From: Alphaproteobacteria bacterium
Lineage (GTDB): Bacteria > Pseudomonadota > Alphaproteobacteria > JAAXGF01
Reading direction: 5' to 3'
NCBI GenBank assembly: GCA_012267605.1
Contig: JAAXGF010000369.1
Location: 1 to 5,943 of the forward strand
Length of the DNA stretch: 5,943 bases
Shown here piece after piece: positions 1-5,596 of the stretch. Position numbers and translations under genes: made by a program. Under the pieces are notes generated by a model. It worked only from the letters and a program-made list of their open reading frames with translations. It ran no database searches and was not told the DNA's origin. Position 1 is the stretch's first letter, and every line of letters starts with the position of its first letter.

Positions 1-22
1 GTATAGGCGCGCGCGCCTATAC
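1..22. repeat. Perfect 22-bp palindrome at the window edge
   Basis: The first 22 bases are a perfect palindrome: the arm GTATAGGCGCG is followed directly by its reverse complement. The centre is an alternating GC tract. It lies in sequence that is open in the FecR reading frame, so it may simply be coding sequence. It could also be a fold-back or assembly feature at a contig end, or a binding site. The sequence alone does not decide between these. Confidence 0.6.
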
Positions 23-362
23 AGTCAAGCCCGGATCAACAACGTGCGTCGTGCCAACGGCGAAACGCTGCCGCCAGCGAAAAAATCAGGACGCTGTCAG
101 AGTTGAGGCACCTGGGCAGTTACCATTTAATGACGATACAATGATATCGATTGGACCCGAATCTGAGCTAACAATTGATGAGTATGTCTTTAATCCCAGC
201 CAAAGTGAGTATTCGTTCGTCACCAAGCTGGCACGCGGTACGCTGTTCTTCATTTCCGGTGTGATGTCAAAGTTGGCTCCTGAATCCTGGTCGGTAAAGA
301 CTCCGGGGGGTGTAATCGCCGTTCGCGGAACCCGATTCCTTGTTCGCCTCGAGCAGAGTTGA
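1..362 (+). CDS. FecR-domain protein, 5'-partial, apparent frameshift
   Basis: The 3' part of a gene for a FecR-domain protein. FecR domains occur in periplasmic or envelope-sensing proteins, and small stand-alone versions are often found beside OmpA-like lipoproteins. The frame ending at the TGA at 360-362 carries the conserved core: FNDDTMISIGP, then SELTIDEYVFNP, then LARGTLFFISG, and the C-terminal KTPGGVIAVRGTRF. This matches the usual FecR order of D-x-T, S-x-L, G-x-G-x-F and TP-x-x-x-x-x-RGT. Upstream of about position 84 the match moves to another frame, where 53-80 reads ANGETLPPA, a typical FecR N-terminal stretch. Removing one A from the A6 run at 80-85 joins the two as ANGETLPPAKNQDAVRVEAPG. 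The frame is open to the left edge, so the true start and any signal peptide lie outside. A GTG at 51 is not a convincing start. It may be a pseudogene, or intact with a sequencing error. The family call is firm; exact function is unknown. Confidence 0.75.
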   Translation, partial: IGARAYTVKPGSTTCVVPTAKRCRQRKNQDAVRVEAPGQLPFNDDTMISIGPESELTIDEYVFNPSQSEYSFVTKLARGTLFFISGVMSKLAPESWSVKTPGGVIAVRGTRFLVRLEQS

Positions 363-429
363 CGCCGCATAGACAACGATGTGCCGGATGGTCAGTCGCC
401 AGGTGCTCCGGCAATACGGTCAGGATAGA

Positions 430-439
430 GGAAAGGAGG
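430..439 (+). promoter_or_regulatory. Strong ribosome binding site deciding the lipoprotein start
   Basis: GGAAAGGAGG lies 8 bases before the ATG at 448. It selects that start over the in-frame ATG at 379, which would place 23 residues without signal-peptide character ahead of the lipoprotein signal. Confidence 0.8.
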
Positions 440-447
440 CACTTTGC

Positions 448-1053
448 ATGGGAACTGCTGAGAGAATCGCCCCATTGATGGTTTTCTTTTTTTTGGCGGC
501 GTGCGGCGGCGTGCCGAAGAATGTCGTCGTGCTTTACCCGAACCCGGACGTAAGTGCGGGATCGGTCAAAATATCGTATGCTGGTCAAGATCAAGTTCTC
601 GACAAGGCGGGTTTCGCAAGTGAGCTGGGAGATGCGGGGGCACCGCCGAGCGAACCCTTTGCGGTCAAGGGCAAGGATGTCGACGATGCATTCAAGGCAG
701 CCTTGAATTCGCAACCGGTACCACCGGTCAAATACATTCTCTATTTCCATTTCGGAACTCAAAAATTGACCGACGAATCCGAGGCAATGATCGGCGAAAT
801 TTTGGCTGAAATCGAGGGGCGTCCCGCACCTGACGTAGCGGTTGTCGGTCATACTGACCGATCGGGAACTCAGGTGATCAACGCACGATTAGCGCTCAGG
901 CGTGCGAACGCGCTGAAGGCGTTGCTCATCAAGGAAGGGATTGAAGGTGGTATCGTGTCGGTTGATTCCCATGGCGAACATAACCCGCTGATCGAAACCG
1001 CGGGTGGTGTGTACGAGCCGAGAAATCGGCGAGTCGAAATCTCAGTGCGGTAA
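448..1053 (+). CDS. OmpA-family (peptidoglycan-binding) lipoprotein
   Basis: A 201-residue outer-membrane-type lipoprotein. The N-terminus has a short charged region (MGTAER) and a hydrophobic core (IAPLMVFFFLA) ending in the lipobox LAAC at residues 16-19. The predicted lipidated Cys is followed by Gly-Gly, so there is no inner-membrane retention Asp. Residues 20-90 are a linker or small domain I do not recognise. Residues about 94-201 are an OmpA C-terminal domain: YFHFGTQKLT, then VAVVGHTDRSG (134-140), NARLALRRANALKALL, and the terminal NRRVEISVR. The Asp of GHTD and an Arg of NRR are the family residues that contact meso-diaminopimelate in peptidoglycan. The likely role is anchoring the outer membrane to the cell wall or sensing wall state. 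The gene starts 86 bases after the FecR gene, same strand, so co-transcription is plausible. An ATG at 379 is also in frame, but the ribosome binding site favours 448. Confidence 0.9.
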   Translation: MGTAERIAPLMVFFFLAACGGVPKNVVVLYPNPDVSAGSVKISYAGQDQVLDKAGFASELGDAGAPPSEPFAVKGKDVDDAFKAALNSQPVPPVKYILYFHFGTQKLTDESEAMIGEILAEIEGRPAPDVAVVGHTDRSGTQVINARLALRRANALKALLIKEGIEGGIVSVDSHGEHNPLIETAGGVYEPRNRRVEISVR

Positions 1054-1116
1054 TAGACAGCTGCCACCGTAAGAGCATTTCGACAAGCTAATTTTGTCAT
1101 AGCAGCTTGACCGCGG

Positions 1117-1150
1117 TCGTGAGTTTCTTGCCGTCTGAAAAAACTCACGA
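1117..1150. other. 10-bp inverted repeat (hairpin) after the OmpA-like gene
   Basis: TCGTGAGTTT (1117-1126) and AAACTCACGA (1141-1150) are perfect reverse complements separated by 14 bases. The stem lies 63 bases after the lipoprotein stop codon. No T-run follows on either strand, so it is not a classical intrinsic terminator. It could be an mRNA 3' stabilising structure, part of a small structured RNA, or an operator. A perfect 10-bp palindrome, GACCGCGGTC, sits just before it at 1109-1118. Confidence 0.5.
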
Positions 1151-1177
1151 TTCGGGTGAAAATCACAATATGATTAT

Positions 1178-1222
1178 GATGGATTGACGGTAGGGCAATC
1201 GCAGCTACCATCCGTCAACATC
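1178..1222. other. Second hairpin in the 1054-1288 spacer
   Basis: TTGACGG (1184-1190) pairs with CCGTCAA (1212-1218). Outside it GATG (1178-1181) pairs with CATC (1219-1222) across a GA bulge, and inside it TAG can pair with CTA. The structure ends 66 bases before the start of the HD-domain gene, so it could belong to that gene's 5' untranslated region. TTGACG at 1184-1189 resembles a -35 box, but no matching -10 box is seen at the right distance. Confidence 0.45.
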
Positions 1223-1288
1223 GAACGGCCCGTCCATGGGGAGATGGGTTGGCACAGCTGGCTAGGCACGCATACAGCGGGGGTATGA

Positions 1289-2151
1289 ATGCCGATGATG
1301 TTTGATCCCATTCAAGTAGTCATTGACACCTATGTGGAGGAATTGGGCAACAATTACATCGACACATACGGTAAGCGTTTTCCCGAGTTTCCCAAGCTGA
1401 TTGGGTTTATTGGTCGCCTGGCGTTGGAGAACATCGCGAACAGCGATGCGCCTTACCATGACACCAATCACACCATCATGGTGACCGACGTTGGACAGGC
1501 GATTCTCAAGGGAAAACATATATCAGAAGGGGGGTATCGCCGAAAACCTGGTTACATTTCGTCACGTCGCTTCTGTGCCATGATATCGGCTATGTGCGTG
1601 GCGTTTGTCGAGGCGACGCCGACGGAAATTACGTCATCGATGAGGCTGGCAATACTGTGACGGTTAAACCCGGCGCGACCGACGCCTCGATGACGCCCTA
1701 TCATGTGAACCGATCAAAAATATTTGTGAAAGAAAGATTTTCCAACACGCCGATGATCGATACGGGTGTTGTCATCGCCAATATCGAACATACGCGCTTT
1801 CCCGTCCCAGCCGACGACCAGCATAGTGATTCGGCGAACTATCCCGGCCTCCTCCGGGCCGCGGATCTAATCGGCCAGATGGCCGATATCGCATATATGC
1901 GAAAGATATCAGCGTTGTTTGCCGAGTTCCGCGAAACCGGGACCGCAGAGGCGCTGGGGTATGAGACCGCCGCTGATTTGAGAGCCGGTTATCCGAAGTT
2001 CTTTTGGCAGGTCGTCCGACCCGTCATCGAGGAAGCATTGGCTTATTTGGACGTTACCCAAGATGGCAAGCTTTGGATTGCGAGCCTGTTCGCTCACGTT
2101 TTTTCCGAGGAACACGACTCAAGCGGATTCACCCGACACGCGACGCAGTGA
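1289..2151 (+). CDS. HD-domain metal-dependent phosphohydrolase, split by a one-base frameshift
   Basis: An HD-superfamily hydrolase of about 287 residues once one frameshift is repaired. The first frame runs from the ATG at 1289 to about 1534 and the second continues to the TGA at 2149-2151. They join if the G6 run at 1529-1534 is read as G7, giving HISEGGVSPKTWLHFVTSLL. The metal-binding pattern is clear in reconstructed numbering: YHDTNH with His57 and His61, then CHDIGY with His98-Asp99, IEHTRF with His168, and LLRAADLIGQ with Asp193. The PYHxxxH and HD spacing recalls class I cyclic-nucleotide phosphodiesterases, but the substrate cannot be read from sequence; other HD enzymes cleave nucleotides or (p)ppGpp. 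No signal peptide or membrane segment is seen, so it is probably cytosolic. The C-terminal part (DGKLWIASLFAHVF) looks complete. The ribosome binding site is weak (GGGGG at 1279-1283), and ATGs at 1295 and 1298 are alternatives. Without the frameshift fixed, the first piece ends at 1660 and lacks the HD pair. Confidence 0.8.
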
Positions 2152-2616
2152 ACGCTGAAATTGTTGGCATCCGATATATCGCACCGCTAAATACCGAGAG
2201 TGCCAACGCAACTGCGTCGAAGTACCCACACTTCTGGTTCCGCCTCGGGTTGTATCATCGATTTTTTGACCGAGCCCTGATCCGCATGACCGTCCAATCC
2301 AACTGCAGTATGCGTCAGCCGCGAATTTACGCTGTTGACATAAAGTGAGGTCAGCTGCCGGTACGGGCCGACAAGAAATGCCAATTCGCGTGGCATGGCT
2401 TGCGCAACGCTAAACTCACATCTATTAAGGGGTTTCTTTTACGGTTGTCCCGAGTGCGACGGGATGTTGCGGGTTTTCGTGAAGCGGTGCGGGTCGCGGA
2501 AATCTTGGAATTGCAAAAGGCTTCCGTACGGCCAATTTTTGGCATCCGGGAACACAAGATCGAGTCAAGCGTACAAACGCGTAAGCGGGTTATCGGTATC
2601 ACCCAGGGGGGTCATC
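2152..2616. other. 465-base gap with no convincing gene
   Basis: Several frames are open here on both strands, but none has a good ribosome binding site or recognisable protein. TTGACA at 2335-2340 is a perfect -35 box, yet no TATAAT-like sequence lies 16-18 bases downstream. The frame of the following secreted-protein gene is open back to an ATG at 2395 and includes a four-Cys stretch (2446-2514) faintly like a zinc ribbon. That ATG lacks a Shine-Dalgarno sequence, and the real signal peptide starts at 2617. The stretch may be decayed coding sequence or a long 5' region. Confidence 0.4.
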
Positions 2617-3393
2617 ATGCGTGTATTGATTATCATTGGAACTTTTGTCGTCGCCTTATTGAATTTGGGCGTTGCCCAAGCGTTCGACGCGGGTGACAAA
2701 GTAAGCCTTACCAGCAATGAAGGGGATATTCCGGTACACGCTACGCAAGGCGTCACCGGCGTTTCGTTTCGGTTCAAATCGGGGAGTACCGCCGAGGTCC
2801 TTTACGGCAACCCTGAATCTGGCTGGTATCTGGTGAAAGGTGAGGTGGTTTCTGGCGGTCGGGAATACGGCTGGGTTACGGATAATTTCATCGCTGGCTT
2901 GGCATCTGAGGAAAGCGCTGTTGCCGAGGAATCTGCGGATACCCAGATGACAGAAGAGAGTGCCGCTGCTGAGGCACCGGCCGACACCGAGACGTCGCCG
3001 GAAGACACCGCCACCGAGGTACCCTCGGAGGCCGAGACGATGGACGACGCCGCTGCGGCCGAGGCGCCAGCAGAAGCCGAGATGACTGACGAGGGTGCCG
3101 CTGCTGAGGAACCGGCGGATACTGAGATGCCGGAGGAAAGTGCCGCGACCGAAGCGCCAGCGGAAGCCGAGATGACTGACGAGGATGCCATGGCTGAGGA
3201 GCCGGCGGACACTGAGACGGTGGAGGAAAGTGCCGCGACCGAGGAGCCTGCAGAAGACGAGATGGAGGAAGAAGGCACCGCTCCCGAGGGGTCGGCGGAG
3301 CCCGAAACAACCGGGGAAAGTGCGACCGACGAGGAGATGATGGAACCGATGGTCGAGGGTGCCGCAGATGAAGGTGCGCCATCTGATCATTGA
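2617..3393 (+). CDS. Secreted SH3-like domain protein with an acidic 15-residue repeat tail
   Basis: A 258-residue exported protein. Residues 1-22 are a signal peptide: MRVLIIIG, a hydrophobic core, and a probable cleavage after AQA. Residues about 24-94 resemble a bacterial SH3 domain: an AGDKVSLTSNEGDIPVHA opening, SGSTAEVLYGN, then SGWYLVKGE and a closing REYGWVTDNFI. Bacterial SH3 domains usually bind peptidoglycan or other envelope ligands. Residues 96 to about 245 are nine or ten 15-residue repeats rich in Glu, Asp, Ala and Pro. No Lys or Arg occurs after Arg82. The tail is probably disordered and strongly negative and could span the periplasm or bind cations; this is inference. The start is the ATG at 2617, preceded by GGGGGG (2606-2611) at a 5-base spacing. 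An in-frame ATG at 2395 would bury the signal peptide and is rejected. The gene stands alone, with gaps on both sides. The SH3 call rests on pattern only. Confidence 0.8.
   Translation: MRVLIIIGTFVVALLNLGVAQAFDAGDKVSLTSNEGDIPVHATQGVTGVSFRFKSGSTAEVLYGNPESGWYLVKGEVVSGGREYGWVTDNFIAGLASEESAVAEESADTQMTEESAAAEAPADTETSPEDTATEVPSEAETMDDAAAAEAPAEAEMTDEGAAAEEPADTEMPEESAATEAPAEAEMTDEDAMAEEPADTETVEESAATEEPAEDEMEEEGTAPEGSAEPETTGESATDEEMMEPMVEGAADEGAPSDH
2902..3306 (+). repeat. Nine tandem 45-bp coding repeats
   Basis: Nine consecutive 45-bp units encode 15-residue repeats of the type MTDEGAAAEEPADTE; a tenth, degenerate unit runs to 3351. A higher-order 90-bp period is visible. Units at 3082-3126 and 3172-3216 share MTDE and AEEPADTE, while units at 3127-3171 and 3217-3261 share a 20-base identity beginning GAGGAAAGTGCC. 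This implies duplication of a two-unit block. The bias leaves three minus-strand frames open across the array, which are shadows. Confidence 0.85.
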
Positions 3394-3416
3394 CCAAGGC
3401 GAAGTTTCGCGGGTCA
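3391..3416 (+). terminator. Possible weak hairpin after the SH3-like gene
   Basis: Starting at the stop codon, TGACC (3391-3395) can pair with GGTCA (3412-3416), and inside it GCGA (3399-3402) pairs with TCGC (3407-3410). No U-run follows, so intrinsic termination is doubtful. Confidence 0.25.
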
Positions 3417-3454
3417 ATTAGAGCAGTCGTTTTGCACTCCGGTATTTCGGATGT

Positions 3455-3463
3455 TGGCATAAT
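3455..3463 (+). promoter_or_regulatory. Candidate extended -10 element before the receptor-channel gene
   Basis: TGGCATAAT fits an extended -10 (TG-N followed by CATAAT, one mismatch to TATAAT). TTGCAC at 3432-3437 resembles a -35 box, but the 20-base spacing is longer than usual. It would give a 5' leader of roughly 120 bases. Weak evidence. Confidence 0.25.
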
Positions 3464-3560
3464 GTCGATCAGCCTCGATTGACCCGGACATGCGCTCGCT
3501 TCGGCGTGATTTTTTGGCGACAAGTGCTACGGTGCCTTCACGTCAACAAGGATCAAAGCC

Positions 3561-3596
3561 ATGAGGAGTGTCGCGAAGACCTATCGGCTGAGATGA
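3561..3596 (+). CDS. Possible 11-codon leader ORF coupled to the channel gene
   Basis: ATG at 3561 is preceded by AAGGA (3548-3552) at a good 8-base spacing and reads MRSVAKTYRLR before a TGA at 3594-3596. That stop overlaps the proposed start of the receptor-channel gene as ATGA (3593-3596), the usual geometry for translational coupling. The channel start has no good ribosome binding site of its own, which makes coupling attractive. Alternatively this is the true N-terminus of the channel, broken by a one-base error. No homologue is known to me. Confidence 0.35.
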   Translation: MRSVAKTYRLR

Positions 3597-4708
3597 TTCA
3601 ATCCTCTGATGCTGGAGTATCAAGACGATACCTCGGACTGACGATTATTTGCGTCCTAGCTCCGCTGATCCTGGCGGGAGGGGGCGCGCGGTGCGACGAA
3701 GTCTGGGGCGAACCGCTAGTCGTCGGCACCAAGGAGGCAGTTCCCTTCGCTTACAAGAACGACAAAGGCGAATGGGACGGCGTCAGCATCTCACTTTGGC
3801 GTCGAATCGCGGAACAACTGGGACTAAATTTTGAGTTTCGCGAAGCCGACCTCGTTGAGCTCATCGACGGCGTACACGACGGTACGTTCGACCTTGCTAT
3901 TGCTGCATTGACGATATCTCATGAGCGGGAAAGCATCATCGATTTTTCCCACACTTACTATACAACTGGTCTCGGAATTGCAGTAGCCGTCCAAGACCGT
4001 GCCGACTGGCTGCGCGTCGCGCGAGGTTTGCTTACGCCGAAGGTCTTTTTCACCATTGTCGGCCTCGTACTGATCATAATTGTATTTGGTCTATTGGTCT
4101 GGTTGTTCGAACGTCGGCACGGTGACGGTCACTTTGGCGGCGACGCGAAAGGAGGCTTGGGTTCGGGGATCTGGTGGTCGGTGGTTACCATGACCACTGT
4201 CGGATATGGCGATAAGATTCCCATCACGCCAGCGGGGCGCGCGGTCGCCGTCATATGGATGTTCGCGTCCATCATCGCGCTGTCCATTCTCACCGCGACG
4301 ATCGCCACTGCATTGACGGTTGAAAGCCTTCATCCACTCATTGATGGACCTGAGGATTTGCCCAGCGTTGATGTGGGAAGTGTCGCCGATTCCACTGCCG
4401 CTACCTACCTAACGAAGCAGCGTGTTCAGCACCGAGATTTCGCTGACGTCGATCAGGGCCTTCAGGCGGTTGCCAACGGAAAAATTGACGCACTCGTCTA
4501 CGATTCACCCCTATTGCGCTATTCAATTCGAGCAAGGTATCAAGGCGACGTGACTCTCGTACCTGGGACTATCGAGGTACAACATTACGGCATCGCATTT
4601 TCGCCTGGGAGTCGACTACGCGAACCCATCAACCGAGTACTACTTCAGGAGATCCGAAGTCTTTGGTGGCGGGATTTGTTGTACAGTCAGCTTGGCGAGA
4701 CTCTGTGA
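3593..4708 (+). CDS. GluR0-type prokaryotic ligand-gated K+ channel
   Basis: A 371-residue membrane protein built like the prokaryotic ionotropic glutamate receptor GluR0 (about 400 residues). Residues 1 to about 34 are a signal peptide with core LTIICVLAPLILAGGG. The first lobe of a family-3 solute-binding domain follows (about 40-135): LVVGTKEAVPFAY and FDLAIAALTISHERESIIDFS, where Arg112 matches the residue that holds an amino-acid carboxylate in the family. A membrane helix (about 152-172) ends in FERRHG. The re-entrant pore loop GIWWSVVTMTTVGYGD (190-207) carries the K+ filter TVGYGD, followed by the second helix (about 216-242). The second lobe (about 256-371) includes GKIDALVYDSPLLRY, with Asp304 where the family binds the ligand amine. 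The likely role is a tetrameric inner-membrane channel opened by a periplasmic amino acid; ligand unknown. A TTG at 3479 extends the frame but adds 38 residues ahead of the signal peptide. Convergent with the downstream regulator. Confidence 0.9.
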   Translation: MIQSSDAGVSRRYLGLTIICVLAPLILAGGGARCDEVWGEPLVVGTKEAVPFAYKNDKGEWDGVSISLWRRIAEQLGLNFEFREADLVELIDGVHDGTFDLAIAALTISHERESIIDFSHTYYTTGLGIAVAVQDRADWLRVARGLLTPKVFFTIVGLVLIIIVFGLLVWLFERRHGDGHFGGDAKGGLGSGIWWSVVTMTTVGYGDKIPITPAGRAVAVIWMFASIIALSILTATIATALTVESLHPLIDGPEDLPSVDVGSVADSTAATYLTKQRVQHRDFADVDQGLQAVANGKIDALVYDSPLLRYSIRARYQGDVTLVPGTIEVQHYGIAFSPGSRLREPINRVLLQEIRSLWWRDLLYSQLGETL

Positions 4709-4721
4709 GTAACGCGCCCCA

Positions 4722-4748
4722 CCGGCAGTCCGCCGGACATCATGTCCG
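4722..4748. terminator. Overlapping inverted repeats between convergent genes
   Basis: CCGGC (4722-4726) pairs with GCCGG (4732-4736), and CGGACA (4734-4739) pairs with TGTCCG (4743-4748). The two hairpins overlap at 4734-4736, so they are mutually exclusive. They sit in the 61 bases between the stop codons of the convergent channel and regulator genes, where a bidirectional terminator would be expected. Neither has a proper U-run, so the assignment is tentative. Confidence 0.35.
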
Positions 4749-4769
4749 CACCCCAAAAATTAGTCGCTG

Positions 4770-5579
4770 CTATGTTAGGCGGCCTCTCCTTACACTATAT
4801 TCATCACCGATAGTTGCTGGGTGGCCGATCAAATTCAATCGCTGAGCTATGACCACCGCTTGGGTTCGATTGGCGGCACCAAGTTTTTGTCTCAGGTTCT
4901 TCACATGCACTTTGACGGTACTCGAACGAACACCGAGCTCGGCAGCAATTTGATCGTTGGTAAATCCCCGTGCAACAAGCTTCAATACTCCGCTTTCGCG
5001 TGGCGTGAGTGCCGTAATTTTTCCTGGCTCTCGGCTTGGAGGCGAAATATTGCCATGGTCGGGTTCGCTGACTTCGCGCTTCGAAACCAGGAATGACAGC
5101 GGCAGATACTCTTCGCCCGACGTAATCAATCGAAATGCGCTCTGCGTGCGTTCTCGATCCAATGATTTTGGGACGTAACTATCAACGCCACAATCCAATA
5201 TAGCGATCACGTCTCCACGCCCCGTGGAATCGCCGATAGCCACGACGGGCATGCCCGTACATCTTGAACAAATCGCCCGCAGAATTGCCGGGTCGCCCAG
5301 TTGCGGAACCGCGAGATCAAGAATGACCAGAGCCGTATCCCGTGCGTCGCCAATTTCTTGGTCCAGCTCTCGGATAGACTTTACTTCGATCACTTGGTAG
5401 TCGGCGTTGAGCGATTCGATGATCTGTTTTAACCCGTCCCTTATCAGAAAATGATGACTTACCAATAGAACACGCCGAGCAGTTGAAAAATCCGTTCTCC
5501 CTGCCGGTGCATTTCGGGTTGCGCTGCACTCACGCACGGTCGCATCCGTATTCGTTTCAATTCCAGTTATTGTCGCCAA
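4770..5579 (-). CDS. NarL/FixJ-type response regulator with atypical receiver domain
   Basis: A 269-residue transcription factor: receiver domain at about 36-155, linker, and LuxR-type helix-turn-helix at about 189-250. The DNA-binding domain is canonical: LTPRESGVLKLVARGFTNDQ, then IAAELGVRSSTVKVHVKNLR and QKLGAANRTQAV. In the receiver, Asp88 (VILDLAVP) matches the phospho-acceptor and Lys138 (YVPKS) the conserved Lys. However, the acidic pair that binds Mg2+ is replaced: the usual DD(H/D) reads Ser-His-His at 41-43 (LLVSHHFLIRDGL). The usual Thr/Ser switch after strand 4 is Gly116 (PVVAIG). Ordinary phosphorylation is therefore doubtful, and the protein may act without it. Residues 1-35 are a low-complexity extension. 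The start is TTG at 5579, supported by AGGAGG (5585-5590) five bases upstream; no ATG occurs near the N-terminus. No partner kinase is in the window. Its targets are unknown; the adjacent channel gene or itself are candidates. Confidence 0.9.
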   Translation of the reverse strand: MATITGIETNTDATVRECSATRNAPAGRTDFSTARRVLLVSHHFLIRDGLKQIIESLNADYQVIEVKSIRELDQEIGDARDTALVILDLAVPQLGDPAILRAICSRCTGMPVVAIGDSTGRGDVIAILDCGVDSYVPKSLDRERTQSAFRLITSGEEYLPLSFLVSKREVSEPDHGNISPPSREPGKITALTPRESGVLKLVARGFTNDQIAAELGVRSSTVKVHVKNLRQKLGAANRTQAVVIAQRLNLIGHPATIGDEYSVRRGRLT

Positions 5580-5584
5580 AGCTA

Positions 5585-5590
5585 CCTCCT
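5585..5590 (-). promoter_or_regulatory. Ribosome binding site supporting a TTG start
   Basis: On the minus strand AGGAGG lies 5 bases before the TTG at 5579. This perfect anti-16S match makes the rare start codon credible for the response regulator. Confidence 0.75.
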
Positions 5591-5596
5591 CTTACG

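Noticed and set aside
250..852. A 200-codon minus-strand frame opposite the FecR and OmpA genes
   Set aside because: It overlaps two well-supported plus-strand genes, has no recognisable domain, and is best seen as a shadow frame.
2004..2348. A 114-codon plus-strand frame overlapping the end of the HD gene
   Set aside because: It overlaps the conserved C-terminus of the HD protein out of frame and continues into the gap without recognisable sequence.
2390..2406. A sigma-54-like -24/-12 promoter (TGGCAT followed by GCGCA)
   Set aside because: The GG and GC are at the right spacing, but the TT before GC is absent and the -24 element is imperfect.
2395..2616. A longer start for the SH3-like protein at the ATG at 2395
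   Set aside because: It would put 74 residues ahead of a clear signal peptide and has no ribosome binding site, whereas the ATG at 2617 has a G-rich one.
2656..3523. Three long minus-strand open frames (up to 253 codons) across the acidic repeat region
   Set aside because: They mirror the codon bias of the plus-strand repeat array and give low-complexity Ser/Ala, Arg/Pro or Leu/Gly/Arg-rich translations without ribosome binding sites or known domains.
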